Positions 1-8,373 are shown, counted from the first letter of the stretch. The stretch is 64,000 bases of DNA from an uncultured Leucobacter sp. (GCA_937967375.1 CALCJF010000060.1:1-64000), one strand, 5' to 3'. The notes: generated from the letters alone by a model not told the origin. Made by a program: numbers and translations.

Positions 1-1
1 C

Positions 2-718
2 GGCGGGCAGGGCTTCGAAGACATCTTCGGTGGCATGTTCGGCGGCGGCATGGGCGGTGCCGGTGCCGGCGGGCAACGCTTTACCTTTCAGCAGGGTGGC
101 GGTGCTGGTGGCTATGAGGATCTCTTTGGTGGCATGTTCGGCGGCGGCCCGCGCGCGCCGCGTGGCCCGAGGCCCGGTCGCGACCTGACGGCGTCGACGA
201 CGCTCGACTTCGAGACCGCGGTGCGTGGCGATACCGTCACCCTGCAGACTCCGAACGGTCAGGTCAAGGTCAAGATTCCAGCAGGCGTCGAAGATGGCAA
301 ACGCATCCGTGCGCGCGGCAAGGGCGAGCCGAGCCCCGACGGTGGCCCGGCCGGCGACCTCATTCTGACGGTGCAGGTGCGCAAGCACCCGGTGTTCGAG
401 CGCGAGGGCCACAACCTTCGCGTCAAACTACCGGTCACGTTCGTCGAGGCCGCCCTCGGCGCCACAATCGAGGTGCCGACGCTCGGCGGCGCCCCCGTGA
501 AGCTGAAAATGCAGCCAGGTACCCCGAGTGGGCGCGTGCTTCGCGTGAAGGGTCGCGGTGTGCAGACAGCAAAGGCAACCGGTGACTTGCTCGCCGAGGT
601 GCAGGTGGCGGTGCCGTCTCACCTCAGCGACAAAGCGAAGGAGGCCCTCCAAGCCTTCAACGCCGAGATGCCAGACGAGTCGCCGCGGGCCGATCTGCTC
701 GCACGCGCGAACGGCTAG
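2..718 (+). CDS. dnaJ: DnaJ/CbpA-type co-chaperone, C-terminal part (5' end outside window)
   Basis: Hsp40 co-chaperone that delivers substrates to DnaK and stimulates its ATPase. The N-terminal J domain lies before the window; what is visible begins in the Gly/Phe-rich linker and runs through the two C-terminal substrate-binding beta domains (about 190 residues from the DLTASTTLDF stretch). No CxxCxGxG zinc-finger repeats lie between linker and C-terminal domains, so it is the type II (CbpA-like) architecture. The linker contains a repeated unit: EDIFGGMFGGG is followed about 30 residues later by EDLFGGMFGGG. It lies 16 bp upstream of hspR, the usual actinobacterial dnaK-grpE-dnaJ-hspR order, so HspR/HAIR control from an upstream promoter is likely but not visible. 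The frame is open to base 2. Confidence 0.93.
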   Translation, partial: GGQGFEDIFGGMFGGGMGGAGAGGQRFTFQQGGGAGGYEDLFGGMFGGGPRAPRGPRPGRDLTASTTLDFETAVRGDTVTLQTPNGQVKVKIPAGVEDGKRIRARGKGEPSPDGGPAGDLILTVQVRKHPVFEREGHNLRVKLPVTFVEAALGATIEVPTLGGAPVKLKMQPGTPSGRVLRVKGRGVQTAKATGDLLAEVQVAVPSHLSDKAKEALQAFNAEMPDESPRADLLARANG

Positions 719-734
719 AGGGTAGGTTCTGCAG

Positions 735-1169
735 ATGGCGCAGTCGAGGCAGCAAATGGATCGTTTCACCCCGATCTTCGCGATCGCGGCCGCCGCCGAG
801 CTCGCCGAGATGCACCCGCAGACGCTGCGGCAGTACGACCGTATCGGGCTCGTATCGCCGCAGCGCACCAGCGGCAACACTCGCCGCTATTCGTTGCACG
901 ACGTCGAACAGCTGCGCGAGGTCGCCAGGCTCTCCGCCGAGGGCTTGAGTCTTGAGGGCATTCGCCGGGTGCTGCAGCTCGAAGACGAGGTTCGCGAGCT
1001 GCAGGGCAGGGTGCGCGAGCTCGAGCGGGCGCTCTCTGACGAGATGCTCAACCGTCCCGAGCGTCGCGTGTTCGCGGCCGGTCAGGCGGGCGAGATTATT
1101 ACGATGCGAAGAGGATCGCGGCTTCGCCGCAGCGCCGATGTGGTGGTGTGGCGGCCCGATGGGCGCTGA
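735..1169 (+). CDS. hspR: HspR, MerR-family heat-shock repressor
   Basis: Transcriptional repressor of the dnaK operon in Actinobacteria, binding HAIR inverted repeats with DnaK as co-repressor. The 144-residue protein has an N-terminal MerR winged helix with the signature MHPQTLRQYDRIGLVSPQR (residues about 26-44) and RRYSLHDVEQL, followed by a short coiled coil (ELQGRVRELERAL) and a basic tail. It follows dnaJ by 16 bp and is almost certainly co-transcribed with it. Length and order match HspR of other actinomycetes. Confidence 0.95.
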   Translation: MAQSRQQMDRFTPIFAIAAAAELAEMHPQTLRQYDRIGLVSPQRTSGNTRRYSLHDVEQLREVARLSAEGLSLEGIRRVLQLEDEVRELQGRVRELERALSDEMLNRPERRVFAAGQAGEIITMRRGSRLRRSADVVVWRPDGR

Positions 1170-1198
1170 GTTCCGCCCGCACCCCTCCCTTCCTCACT

Positions 1199-1259
1199 GG
1201 CAATAGTGCGCGAAGTGTGCCTTGGAGCACGCCCAGAGCACACTTCGCGCACTATTGCC
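1199..1259. repeat. Long perfect intergenic palindrome after hspR
   Basis: Two 22-bp arms (1199-1220 and 1238-1259) are perfect reverse complements around a 17-base loop. Arms begin GGCAATAGTGCGCG. It fills most of the gap between hspR and the next gene. No T-run follows, so it is either a U-less terminator or a dispersed palindromic element like those at 2704, 29768 and 31184. Confidence 0.85.
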
Positions 1260-1302
1260 GACCGGGCACGGTAGTTGAGGGTGTGAGTGCGAAAATGGAG
1301 CG

Positions 1303-2610
1303 GTGACTGAACCGCTCGCCTGGCCCACCGAATTTGAGGCGTTTCTCGCGCAGCTCTCGCGCGAGCCCGACTTCGACGCGCCCGAGCTGCAGGCCTACGA
1401 CGCCGCCGACCTGCTCTTGCTCGAGCATCTTGGCGAGCGGCTGCGTGAAACCCAACCGGGATCGGCTGGTGTGTTGCACGGAGGCCTCGTCGTCATCAGG
1501 GATCGCCACGGAGCAAGCCGCTCTGAGCAAAGCATCGCTTTGCGCGGCGTATCTCCCGATCCCGCCTCGGGATCGGCTGGTGTGTTGCATGGAGGCCTCG
1601 TCGTCATCGGGGATCGCCACGGGGCATTGACCCTCGGGGCGGCCCATGCGCTCGGCGCGACTGACATCAGGGTGCATCAAGACGCGCTGCTATCTGAGCG
1701 CGCACTCATCGCAAACGCGGCGCGGCTCGGCGTCGGCGCTGATCCCACGTTGATCTTTAACCACCACCCGCTTGGCGAGCAGCTGCTCACAGGCGCGAAA
1801 GTGGTGCTGCTGCAGCTGCCGAGATCGCTCGCTGAGCTCGAAGAGATTTCTTGGAACGTTGCGCGCTATGCCGATTCTGACGTCGTGGTGCTCGCGGGCG
1901 GCCGCGACAAGCATATGAGCCGCGGCATGAACGAACTGCTCGCGCGCCACTTCGACGAGGTCGCGGCGAGCCGGGGCTGGCGCAAGGCACGCGTGCTCAC
2001 TGCTCGATCCCCGAGGGGTGCCGAGACGCTCGGTGGCGCTCGGTTTCCTGAGCATGCCGGTGACGCCGACCTCTCTTTCGACCTCTTTGCTCGTGGCGCC
2101 ACCTTCGGGGGCGCCACGCTCGACCACGGCAGCCGCTTGCTGCTGCGCACGTTGCGTGAGCAACCGTCGGCAGCTCCGGCGCGCATTGCCGACATCGGCT
2201 GCGGCAACGGAGTGCTCGCGGTGTCGGCGGCGCTCGCCTGGCCCGCCGCGCAGGTGATCGCGAGCGACCAGTCGGCTGCGGCGGTGCTGGCGAGTCAATT
2301 GACTGCTTCGGCTGCAGGGGTCGAGGATCGCGTCGCCGTGCACCGTGCCGACGCCACCGAGGCGGTCGCCGACGGCTGGGCCGACCTCGTGTTGCTCAAC
2401 CCGCCATTTCACGCTGGCTCGACCGTGCACGTCGGGGTGGGGCAGCGGCTGATCAGCTCGTGTGCGCGGGCGCTCGCGCCCGGCGGTGAGCTGCGTCTCG
2501 TCTTCAACTCGCACCTCGCTTCCCGCCCGCTCATCGAACGTGAGATCGGCCCGACCAGGCAGCTCGCCCGCGACCGCACGTTCACGGTGCTGGCAGCGAC
2601 CCGTCGCTGA
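1303..2610 (+). CDS. RsmC-like class I SAM-dependent methyltransferase with an internal duplication
   Basis: Probable rRNA guanine-N2 methyltransferase of the RsmC/RlmG type, 435 residues. The N-terminal half is a degenerate methyltransferase-like domain. The C-terminal half carries the SAM-binding motif IADIGCGNGVLAVSAAL (about 295-311), an acidic motif II ending in ASDQS, and the catalytic-type NPPF motif (LVLLNPPFHAG, near 363). GTG start at 1303. The N-terminal domain contains an 18-residue block (GSAGVLHGGLVVI.DRHGA) present twice in frame, 37 residues apart, separated by low-complexity sequence; homologues would be expected to have it once. The frame stays open, so the protein may still be made, but the N-terminal domain core is disturbed. 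Substrate is inferred from family only. Confidence 0.8.
   Translation: MTEPLAWPTEFEAFLAQLSREPDFDAPELQAYDAADLLLLEHLGERLRETQPGSAGVLHGGLVVIRDRHGASRSEQSIALRGVSPDPASGSAGVLHGGLVVIGDRHGALTLGAAHALGATDIRVHQDALLSERALIANAARLGVGADPTLIFNHHPLGEQLLTGAKVVLLQLPRSLAELEEISWNVARYADSDVVVLAGGRDKHMSRGMNELLARHFDEVAASRGWRKARVLTARSPRGAETLGGARFPEHAGDADLSFDLFARGATFGGATLDHGSRLLLRTLREQPSAAPARIADIGCGNGVLAVSAALAWPAAQVIASDQSAAAVLASQLTASAAGVEDRVAVHRADATEAVADGWADLVLLNPPFHAGSTVHVGVGQRLISSCARALAPGGELRLVFNSHLASRPLIEREIGPTRQLARDRTFTVLAATRR
1458..1622 (+). repeat. 54-bp direct repeat (two copies) inside the RsmC-like gene
   Basis: Copy 1 is 1458-1511 and copy 2 is 1569-1622; I count two mismatches in 54 bases. The offset is 111 bp, exactly 37 codons, so the reading frame is preserved. 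The 57-bp spacer holds a small hairpin (GCAAAGC-atc-GCTTTGC) and a GATCCCgcctcGGGATC palindrome at its junction with copy 2. Confidence 0.9.
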
Positions 2611-2635
2611 GCGATTCCGAACCGCGCTGCGCTGA

Positions 2636-2675
2636 GCCAAACCGAGCTGAGCCGGGCCAAACCGAGCTGAGCCGG
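2636..2675. repeat. 20-bp tandem duplication
   Basis: The unit GCCAAACCGAGCTGAGCCGG occurs twice head to tail just after the methyltransferase stop codon, with a third, decayed copy of the same motif (GAACCGCGCTGCGCTGAGCC) directly upstream. It lies between that gene and the palindrome at 2704. Confidence 0.85.
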
Positions 2676-2703
2676 GTCCTCACGCTCGCTTCTTCGCAGC
2701 AGA

Positions 2704-2752
2704 TGGGCACTAGGTGTTGCTTGCGGGGCGATCAGGCAACACTTACTGCCCA
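2704..2752. repeat. Intergenic palindrome, TGGGCA..TGTTGC family
   Basis: Arms 2704-2720 and 2736-2752 pair at 15 of 17 positions around a 15-base loop. The arm TGGGCACTAGGTGTTGC is closely related to the arms at 31184 (TGGGCATTAGATGTTG), 28711 and, more loosely, 29768. Confidence 0.8.
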
Positions 2753-2850
2753 CTTGCCGGAGGGGTGGGTGTGCTGGGGTGCCGCGAGCCGGGAGCGTGA
2801 GACACGGGCTGCACCTCATGACCGCCACGCGCGAGAGTAGGGTGGAGAGC

Positions 2851-3795
2851 GTGATCGCTCAAACGAACCTTGGCCCCGATACGCACATCGCTCCGCTCGC
2901 GCTCGGCAGCAATGTCTTTGGCTGGACGGCTGATCGCGACGCGTCGTTCGCAGTGCTTGACGCTTTCACCGCGGGTGGTGGCGACTTTCTCGACACCGCC
3001 GACGGCTACTCGCGCTGGGTGCCCGGCCACACCGGAGGCGAGAGCGAGCGCATCATCGGCGAATGGCTTGCTTCGCGAGGCGTGCGGGATCGCGTCGTGA
3101 TTGCGACGAAAGTATCGACGCATCCTGAGTTTGTGGGGCTCGCGGCCGCAAACGTGCACGCGGCAGCCGATGCCTCGTTGACTCGCCTCGGCACCGATCG
3201 CATCGACCTGTACTACGCGCACTTCGATGACGCGGAGACGCCGCTCGAAGAGACCGTCGAGGCATTCTCTCAGCTGGTCGACGCAGGCAAGGTTCGCGCC
3301 ATCGGCATCTCGAACTATACGGCGGAGCGGGCAGCGGAGTGGGTCGCGATCGCTCGTGCGGGGGGCTACCACCTGCCGATTGCGCTGCAGCCGCACTACA
3401 ACCTGGTGGAGCGCGACTATGAAACAAACGGCCTGCGTGCCTTCGCCGAAGCCGAGGGCCTCGCGGTGTTTCCCTACTACGCGCTCGCAAAGGGCTTTCT
3501 CGCAGGCAAGTACCGCGCCGAGGGCGACCTGGCCGCACCGGGCGCGAGCGTGCGAGCAGCGGGTGCTGCCGAATACCTGAACGACAGCGGCCTCGCGGTG
3601 CTCGCGGCACTCGACGCAATCGCAGCGTCGCGCGGGATCGACCAGGCCGCCGTCGCCCTCGCCTGGCTGAGGCAGCAGCCCACGATCGCAGCCCCGATTG
3701 CGAGCGCTCGAACCATGGAGCAGCTGCCGTCGCTGCTCGCCTCGCTTTCCCTCGAGCTCAGCGATGACGAGCTGCGGAGCCTCAGCGAGGCTTGA
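2851..3795 (+). CDS. Aldo/keto reductase
   Basis: NADPH-dependent oxidoreductase of the AKR superfamily (314 residues from the chosen start), a TIM barrel acting on aldehydes or ketones in the cytosol; the physiological substrate is unknown. Visible family features are LALGSNVFGWTADRD at the N terminus, the catalytic region FLDTADGYSRW (D and Y of the tetrad), KVSTH (K) and IDLYYAHFDD (H), and a C-terminal cofactor-binding stretch around PIASARTMEQL. I chose the GTG at 2851, preceded by GGTGGAG, because the family sequence begins there. Longer in-frame starts at 2779 and 2818 add a tail that does not look like AKR. Confidence 0.88.
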   Translation: MIAQTNLGPDTHIAPLALGSNVFGWTADRDASFAVLDAFTAGGGDFLDTADGYSRWVPGHTGGESERIIGEWLASRGVRDRVVIATKVSTHPEFVGLAAANVHAAADASLTRLGTDRIDLYYAHFDDAETPLEETVEAFSQLVDAGKVRAIGISNYTAERAAEWVAIARAGGYHLPIALQPHYNLVERDYETNGLRAFAEAEGLAVFPYYALAKGFLAGKYRAEGDLAAPGASVRAAGAAEYLNDSGLAVLAALDAIAASRGIDQAAVALAWLRQQPTIAAPIASARTMEQLPSLLASLSLELSDDELRSLSEA

Positions 3796-3813
3796 GCCTG
3801 AGAGAATGGTTCG

Positions 3814-4509
3814 GTGACAGAGAGCTCCGATCCTCGCCCCGAAGCAACGCCTGAGACGGGCAGTATTGCCGCCGAGCCAAGCCACGAACGCAGCACCTCG
3901 GGCGTCGGCCCGTGGCCCGGCGGGCGCGATGCCTGGCCTACCGACGAGCACTTCGACCCCGAACTGCTCGAGCACGGCGACACCCGCAACGTGATCGATC
4001 GCTACCGCTACTGGCGCACCGAGGCCGTGAAAGCAGACCTCGATCAGCAGCGTCACCCGTTTCACGTGGCGATCGAGAACTGGCAGCACGATATGAACAT
4101 CGGCTCGATCGTGCGCAGCGCGAACGCGTTCGGCGCTGACACCGTTCATATTGTCGGCCGCCGCCGCTGGAACAAGCGCGGCGCCATGGTCACTGACCGC
4201 TACCAGCACGTCGAGCATCGCGAAGACGTCGCCGCGCTCGTCGCATGGGCGCAGGATCAGGGCGTGCCGATCATCGCGATCGACAACGTGCCCGGCTGCG
4301 TGCCTATGGAGACGTTCGACTGGCCCGAGCGCTGCGTCATGCTGTTTGGGCAAGAGGGCCCCGGGCTCTCTCAGGAGGCCATCGAGGCGTCAGAAGCCGT
4401 GGTCGAGATCACACAGTATGGTTCGACCCGCTCGATCAACGCGTCGGCCGCGGCCGCGGTCACCATGTACTCCTGGGTGCTGCAGCACTCGAAGACGCGA
4501 CCGCGCTAG
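3814..4509 (+). CDS. SpoU/TrmH-family RNA 2'-O-methyltransferase
   Basis: SAM-dependent methyltransferase of the SPOUT class, modifying ribose 2'-OH in tRNA or rRNA. 231 residues, GTG start. The first 75 residues are a variable acidic, proline-rich leader. The trefoil-knot domain follows: motif 1 as NIGSIVRSANAFGAD (N and R), motif 2 as VMLFGQEGPGLS (E), and motif 3 as STRSINASAAAAVTMY (N). It stops 3 bp before the convergent transketolase-like gene. Whether the target is tRNA position 18 or 34, or 23S rRNA, cannot be decided from sequence. Confidence 0.88.
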   Translation: MTESSDPRPEATPETGSIAAEPSHERSTSGVGPWPGGRDAWPTDEHFDPELLEHGDTRNVIDRYRYWRTEAVKADLDQQRHPFHVAIENWQHDMNIGSIVRSANAFGADTVHIVGRRRWNKRGAMVTDRYQHVEHREDVAALVAWAQDQGVPIIAIDNVPGCVPMETFDWPERCVMLFGQEGPGLSQEAIEASEAVVEITQYGSTRSINASAAAAVTMYSWVLQHSKTRPR

Positions 4510-4512
4510 CCG

Positions 4513-6930
4513 CTACCGGGTGAGGTCGAGCGCCGCTGAGGCGATCGACTCTGCGTCGATGCCGTGCAGTCGGTACGCGTCGCTCACGCTCGAGCCCTGC
4601 CCGAACTCCGTGACCCCGAGCGTGCGCACGCGGTCGCCACGCACGCCAGCGAGAAACGCGAGGGTGTGCGGGTGCGCATCCATCACAGTGACGAGCGGTG
4701 CCCGGCGGTCGGCAGGGAAGAGGCGATCGAGGATCCCCGAGCGCGTGCTCGCGGCGATCCCGTCACGGGCGCGCAGCGCGCGGAACAGCAAGCTCGGGCT
4801 CGTCACGCAGATCACTCCTGCACGCACGCCGACCGCTTCGAGCCGTGCCGCCGCAGCGCACACCTCGGTCATGATTGCGCCGACACCCACGAGCGTCACC
4901 TGATCTTCTGCAACGGGGTGAGTGCTGATTCGGTACCCGCCTGCGAGCACTTCTTCGCGTCGCTTCTCGCGCAGCAGCGGGTCTTCGGGTGTGCGCGAGA
5001 GCGACTGGTCGACGGGGCGCGTCGAGAGGCGGAAGTAGGCCGAGCCGCCGGCCGGGTCGGCTACGTCGCGAATCGCCTCGAGCATGGTCCACTCGAGGTC
5101 TTGCGCGAACGCCGGCTCCCAGCTGGTGAGGTTCGGAATCTCGAGGGTGATCGAGGGCGTGCCGATCGACTGGTGCGCTCCGCCCTCGGGGGCGAGGGTG
5201 ACGCCTGACGGGGTGCCGATCATGATCGAGCGGCCGCCGGCGTACATGCCGAACGTCCAGGGCTCGAGCGCTCGGCCGATGAACGGGTCGTAGAGCGTCG
5301 CGATCGGAATGAGCGGCTGGCCCCAGCGGGCGCCGGTGAGGCCGAGCTCGACGGCGAGGCAGACGAGGTTGACCTCGGCGATGCCGAGCTCGATGTGTTG
5401 GCCGCCGGTGTTCTCGCGCCACTTCAGCACGCGTTCGGGGTCGTCGGCGAACCAGTCGGCGCGGCCGGCGAGTGACCAGACCCCGCTCTTGTTGATCCAG
5501 CCGCCCAGGTTTGTCGAGCTCGCGACATCGGGGCTCGTGGTGACCACCCGCTCGGCGACCTCGGGGGCCGCGCGGCGCAGGTCCGAGAGAAAGTGTCCGA
5601 GGGTCGCCTGCGTCGAGGTGACAGCCTTGTGCCGCCACTCGAACTCGGCCGGCACCGACGCAACCGGCATGCGCTCGATTGCGTCTCGGCTGAGGCGGGC
5701 CGCGGTGTCGGCGCACACTCGTGCCGCGTCCGTGCCATCTGCAAATCGCTGCCAGGGGTTGTCGAGCGACATGCCCGAGGCGGTCGCGAGCTCCTGCATC
5801 TGCTCGCGCGTGAGCTGTGCGGCGTGGTTGCTGGGGTGCCCCTCGATCGACAGGCCGCGCCCTTTGATCGTGTACGCGAAGATCACGGTCGGGCGAGTGT
5901 TGTCGATCTTCTTGAACGTCGCCTGCAGCTCTTTCAGGTCGTGGCCACCAAGATCGCGCACGAGCTCCGCGAGATCGAGGTCGCTGAACTCTCTCAGCAG
6001 GGGTTCGAGCACCGCGTGTTCCGCGGGTGTGACGCCCGCCAGCAGCCGCGCGCGCACCTCTTCGGGGTGGGCTCGCAGGGTGCGCTGGTACTCCTCGTTC
6101 GGCATTTTGCGCATGCGCGCCTCGAACACCTGCCCGCCCGGCCGCTGAAATGCTGCCTGCAGTCGGTGCCCCCAGGTGCAGGTGAGCACCTGCCAGTCGG
6201 CCGCTGCGAACATGCCGCGCAGGCGCTGAATCTGAACGTCGGGAATGACGCGGTCGAGCGACTGCCGGTTGAGATCGACGATCCAGACGACCTCGCCGAG
6301 CTGTCGCACCTCGGGGTCAATGATGGCCTCCCACACCGCGCCCTCGTCCATCTCGGCATCGCCCAGCAGAGAGATGAAGCGGCCCGCGGGCGGCGTGCTC
6401 GGAAACCGGTCGGTGAGGTAGCGGTGCGAGAGCGCTGCCCAGATGGGTGCGGTCGCGCCGATGCCCACTGAGCCTGTCGAGAAGTCGACCGTGTCTGGAT
6501 CTTTCGATCGCGACGGGTACGGCTGCAGCCCTCCGAGCGCCCGCAGCCGCGGCAAATACGACTCGTCGAGGCCGCCGAGCAGATACTTGATCGCGTGCAG
6601 CACGGGCGAGGCGTGCGGCTTCACCGAAACCCGGTCGAGCGCGGTCAGCTCCGAGAACCAGAGCGCGGTCATGATGCCGACCATCGACGCCGAAGAGGCC
6701 TGGTGGCCACCGACCTTGACGCCATCGGGATTCTCGCGCCCGCGATTCGCCGCATCGATCATGGCCGTCGCGAGCCACAGCACCCGCTGCGAGATGATGT
6801 CGAGCGTCGACCCGTCAGATCCGATTGCGCCGCCTGAAGACGCGGTCAAGGGGCGTGAGTTTGCTGACGGCGGGTCGAGCTGCGTCGACGTTTCGAACTG
6901 CCCAAGGTCTTCGTCTCGGTGCTCGGCCAT
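4513..6930 (-). CDS. Transketolase / AceE-like thiamine-diphosphate enzyme
   Basis: ThDP-dependent enzyme of 805 residues in the homodimeric pyruvate-dehydrogenase-E1 (AceE) / transketolase superfamily. The N-terminal pyrimidine-fold half holds the ThDP-Mg motif GDAEMDEG...DLNRQSLD (about 190-230). The central domain has HIELGIAEVN with the catalytic-type glutamate, and a transketolase C-terminal domain follows. It is shorter than canonical AceE (about 880-920 residues) and no lipoyl-protein E2/E3 genes are adjacent, so a role outside the classical complex is possible. The start has a strong AAAGGAG site. The upstream 160 bp is unusually AT-rich with several palindromes (6975-7040), suggesting dedicated control. 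Convergent with the SpoU gene. Confidence 0.82.
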   Translation of the reverse strand: MAEHRDEDLGQFETSTQLDPPSANSRPLTASSGGAIGSDGSTLDIISQRVLWLATAMIDAANRGRENPDGVKVGGHQASSASMVGIMTALWFSELTALDRVSVKPHASPVLHAIKYLLGGLDESYLPRLRALGGLQPYPSRSKDPDTVDFSTGSVGIGATAPIWAALSHRYLTDRFPSTPPAGRFISLLGDAEMDEGAVWEAIIDPEVRQLGEVVWIVDLNRQSLDRVIPDVQIQRLRGMFAAADWQVLTCTWGHRLQAAFQRPGGQVFEARMRKMPNEEYQRTLRAHPEEVRARLLAGVTPAEHAVLEPLLREFSDLDLAELVRDLGGHDLKELQATFKKIDNTRPTVIFAYTIKGRGLSIEGHPSNHAAQLTREQMQELATASGMSLDNPWQRFADGTDAARVCADTAARLSRDAIERMPVASVPAEFEWRHKAVTSTQATLGHFLSDLRRAAPEVAERVVTTSPDVASSTNLGGWINKSGVWSLAGRADWFADDPERVLKWRENTGGQHIELGIAEVNLVCLAVELGLTGARWGQPLIPIATLYDPFIGRALEPWTFGMYAGGRSIMIGTPSGVTLAPEGGAHQSIGTPSITLEIPNLTSWEPAFAQDLEWTMLEAIRDVADPAGGSAYFRLSTRPVDQSLSRTPEDPLLREKRREEVLAGGYRISTHPVAEDQVTLVGVGAIMTEVCAAAARLEAVGVRAGVICVTSPSLLFRALRARDGIAASTRSGILDRLFPADRRAPLVTVMDAHPHTLAFLAGVRGDRVRTLGVTEFGQGSSVSDAYRLHGIDAESIASAALDLTR

Positions 6931-6974
6931 GGTTCTCCTTTGTCACATGCCTTCGTCTAGCCTACTGCTTTCGA

Positions 6975-7040
6975 TTATTAGGCGGTAATAAACCTGTTCT
7001 TAAGAAAATGCAGGTAAAGATTCTCATTGACCTTCAATGA
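6975..7040. promoter_or_regulatory. AT-rich control region with three palindromes
   Basis: Upstream of the leftward AceE-like gene: TTATTA-N5-TAATAA (6975-6991), a perfect 10-bp palindrome TTCTTAAGAA (6997-7006) and TCATTGA-cct-TCAATGA (7024-7040). The segment is far more AT-rich than its surroundings. Likely operators or promoter; the binding protein is unknown. Confidence 0.55.
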
Positions 7041-7093
7041 AATCTCAATTTGGCTCTGAGCTACGCGGTGGGCGACCAGGATCTCCGGCTCCC

Positions 7094-8260
7094 TTACAGG
7101 CCCCGCGCGAGATCGGCGATGAGATCCTCTGCGCTCTCTAGGCCGATCGACATGCGCACGATGCCCGCGTCGGGTTTCGCGTCGCCGGCGACCGGTCGGT
7201 GCGTGAGCGCAGCTGGATTCTCGATGAGCGAGTCGATGCCGCCGAGCGACACCGCGTGCGTGAAGATCTTCACCGCGCCAGTCAGTCGTTCAGCGGCCTC
7301 GGCGCCTCCCTTGAGCTTAATCGCCACCATCGCACCGGGCCCTGACATCTGGCTGCCGAGCACCCCGTCGGGGTCTGTGTTCATGCCCGGAAAGTACACC
7401 CGTTCGACCGCATCGTGGGTGCTGAGCCACTCTGCGACCATCTTCGCGTTCTCTTGCTGTGCCCTTACGCGCAACGGCAGAGTGGTGAGGCCGCGGTGCA
7501 GCAGATAGGCGGCAAGCGGGTGCAAGATGGCGCCCGTGATCGCGCGGATCGGCCGCAGCATCTGCGCGTGCGCCTCGGAGCAGGCGATCACACCGCCGAT
7601 CACGTCGCCGTGCCCACCGAGGTACTTCGTCGCGCTGTGCATCGACATTGCCGCACCGTGATCGAGCGGGTTCTGCAGCACCGGGGTGGCAAAGGTGTTG
7701 TCGACGAGCAGCGGCACCTCGCCGGCCTGCTCCGCGACGCGCGAGATGCTGACGAGCTCGAGCGTTGGGTTGGCAGGGGTCTCCATGATCACAAGGCCGG
7801 TGTCTTCTCGCACCGTCGCCGCGACCTCATCGGCGTGGCAGAAGGTGACCTCCGTGCCGAGCAGGCCGGTGGCGAGCAGGTGATCGGTGCCGCCATAGAG
7901 CGGGCGCACCGCAACCACGTGGCGTTTATTCGTCGACGCCGTAAATGCGAGGATCGCGGCGCTGAGCGCCGCCATGCCGCTCGCGAACGCAACGGCCGAC
8001 TCCGCGTGCTCGAGCTGGGCGAGGCCGGACTCGAAGCGGGCGACCGTGGGGTTCCAGAGACGGGCGTATACGTTGCTGCCGCCATCGATCGGGGTGCCGC
8101 CCGTGGCGAGCGCCTCGTACGAGTCGCCGCCCTTCTCGACGTTCGGCAGCGGGTTCGTCGTAGAGAGATCGATCGGTAGCGCATGCAGCCCAAGCGCGGT
8201 GAGGTCTTCGCGGCCCGCGTGCACCGCGAGTGTGTCCATCGTCATTGAGAGGTCGTCCAT
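7094..8260 (-). CDS. Trans-sulfuration family PLP lyase (cystathionine/methionine gamma-lyase type)
   Basis: PLP enzyme of the Cys/Met metabolism family (388 residues from the chosen ATG). It could act as cystathionine gamma-synthase, cystathionine gamma-lyase or methionine gamma-lyase. Visible motifs are the PLP-phosphate-binding SGMAALSAAI, the VVAVRPLYGGT aromatic site, D in PLLVDNTFATP, and the Schiff-base lysine in SMHSATKYLGGHGD. The ATG at 8260 begins MDDLSMTMDTLAVHAG, where the family normally starts; the longer frame adds a non-homologous segment. Divergent from an Lrp/AsnC regulator with a palindrome between them, which suggests control by an amino acid and favours a catabolic lyase role; this is inference. 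Confidence 0.87.
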   Translation of the reverse strand: MDDLSMTMDTLAVHAGREDLTALGLHALPIDLSTTNPLPNVEKGGDSYEALATGGTPIDGGSNVYARLWNPTVARFESGLAQLEHAESAVAFASGMAALSAAILAFTASTNKRHVVAVRPLYGGTDHLLATGLLGTEVTFCHADEVAATVREDTGLVIMETPANPTLELVSISRVAEQAGEVPLLVDNTFATPVLQNPLDHGAAMSMHSATKYLGGHGDVIGGVIACSEAHAQMLRPIRAITGAILHPLAAYLLHRGLTTLPLRVRAQQENAKMVAEWLSTHDAVERVYFPGMNTDPDGVLGSQMSGPGAMVAIKLKGGAEAAERLTGAVKIFTHAVSLGGIDSLIENPAALTHRPVAGDAKPDAGIVRMSIGLESAEDLIADLARGL

Positions 8261-8299
8261 GGGCTTATCTTCGTGATCTCGCGAAGAAAATGAAAGTAG

Positions 8300-8321
8300 T
8301 CTTGTTGAGAGAACAATAAGA
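8300..8321. promoter_or_regulatory. Candidate Lrp/AsnC operator
   Basis: Imperfect palindrome TCTTGTTGAGAGAACAATAAGA minus its ends: the outer eight bases on each side pair at seven positions. It sits in the 113-bp divergent gap between the PLP lyase and the Lrp-type regulator, the normal place for such a site. Confidence 0.5.
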
Positions 8322-8373
8322 AGCGCAAGAATCTGCATTTGTGCTCGAATCGAGATGAATGGAAGGCGCAAAG

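Noticed and set aside
1252..1680. 142-residue open frame on the minus strand over the repeats in the RsmC-like gene
   Set aside because: It is a shadow of the forward gene; the repeats make both strands look protein-like, and no family match or ribosome site is visible.
2743..4353. 536-residue minus-strand open frame over the aldo/keto reductase and SpoU genes
   Set aside because: Long only because of high GC. The forward frames carry clear AKR and SPOUT motifs; the reverse frame is rich in Arg/His/Val without any domain.
6960..7060. Thiamine-pyrophosphate riboswitch upstream of the ThDP enzyme
   Set aside because: No CUGAGA or conserved P4/P5 sequence is visible; only DNA palindromes.
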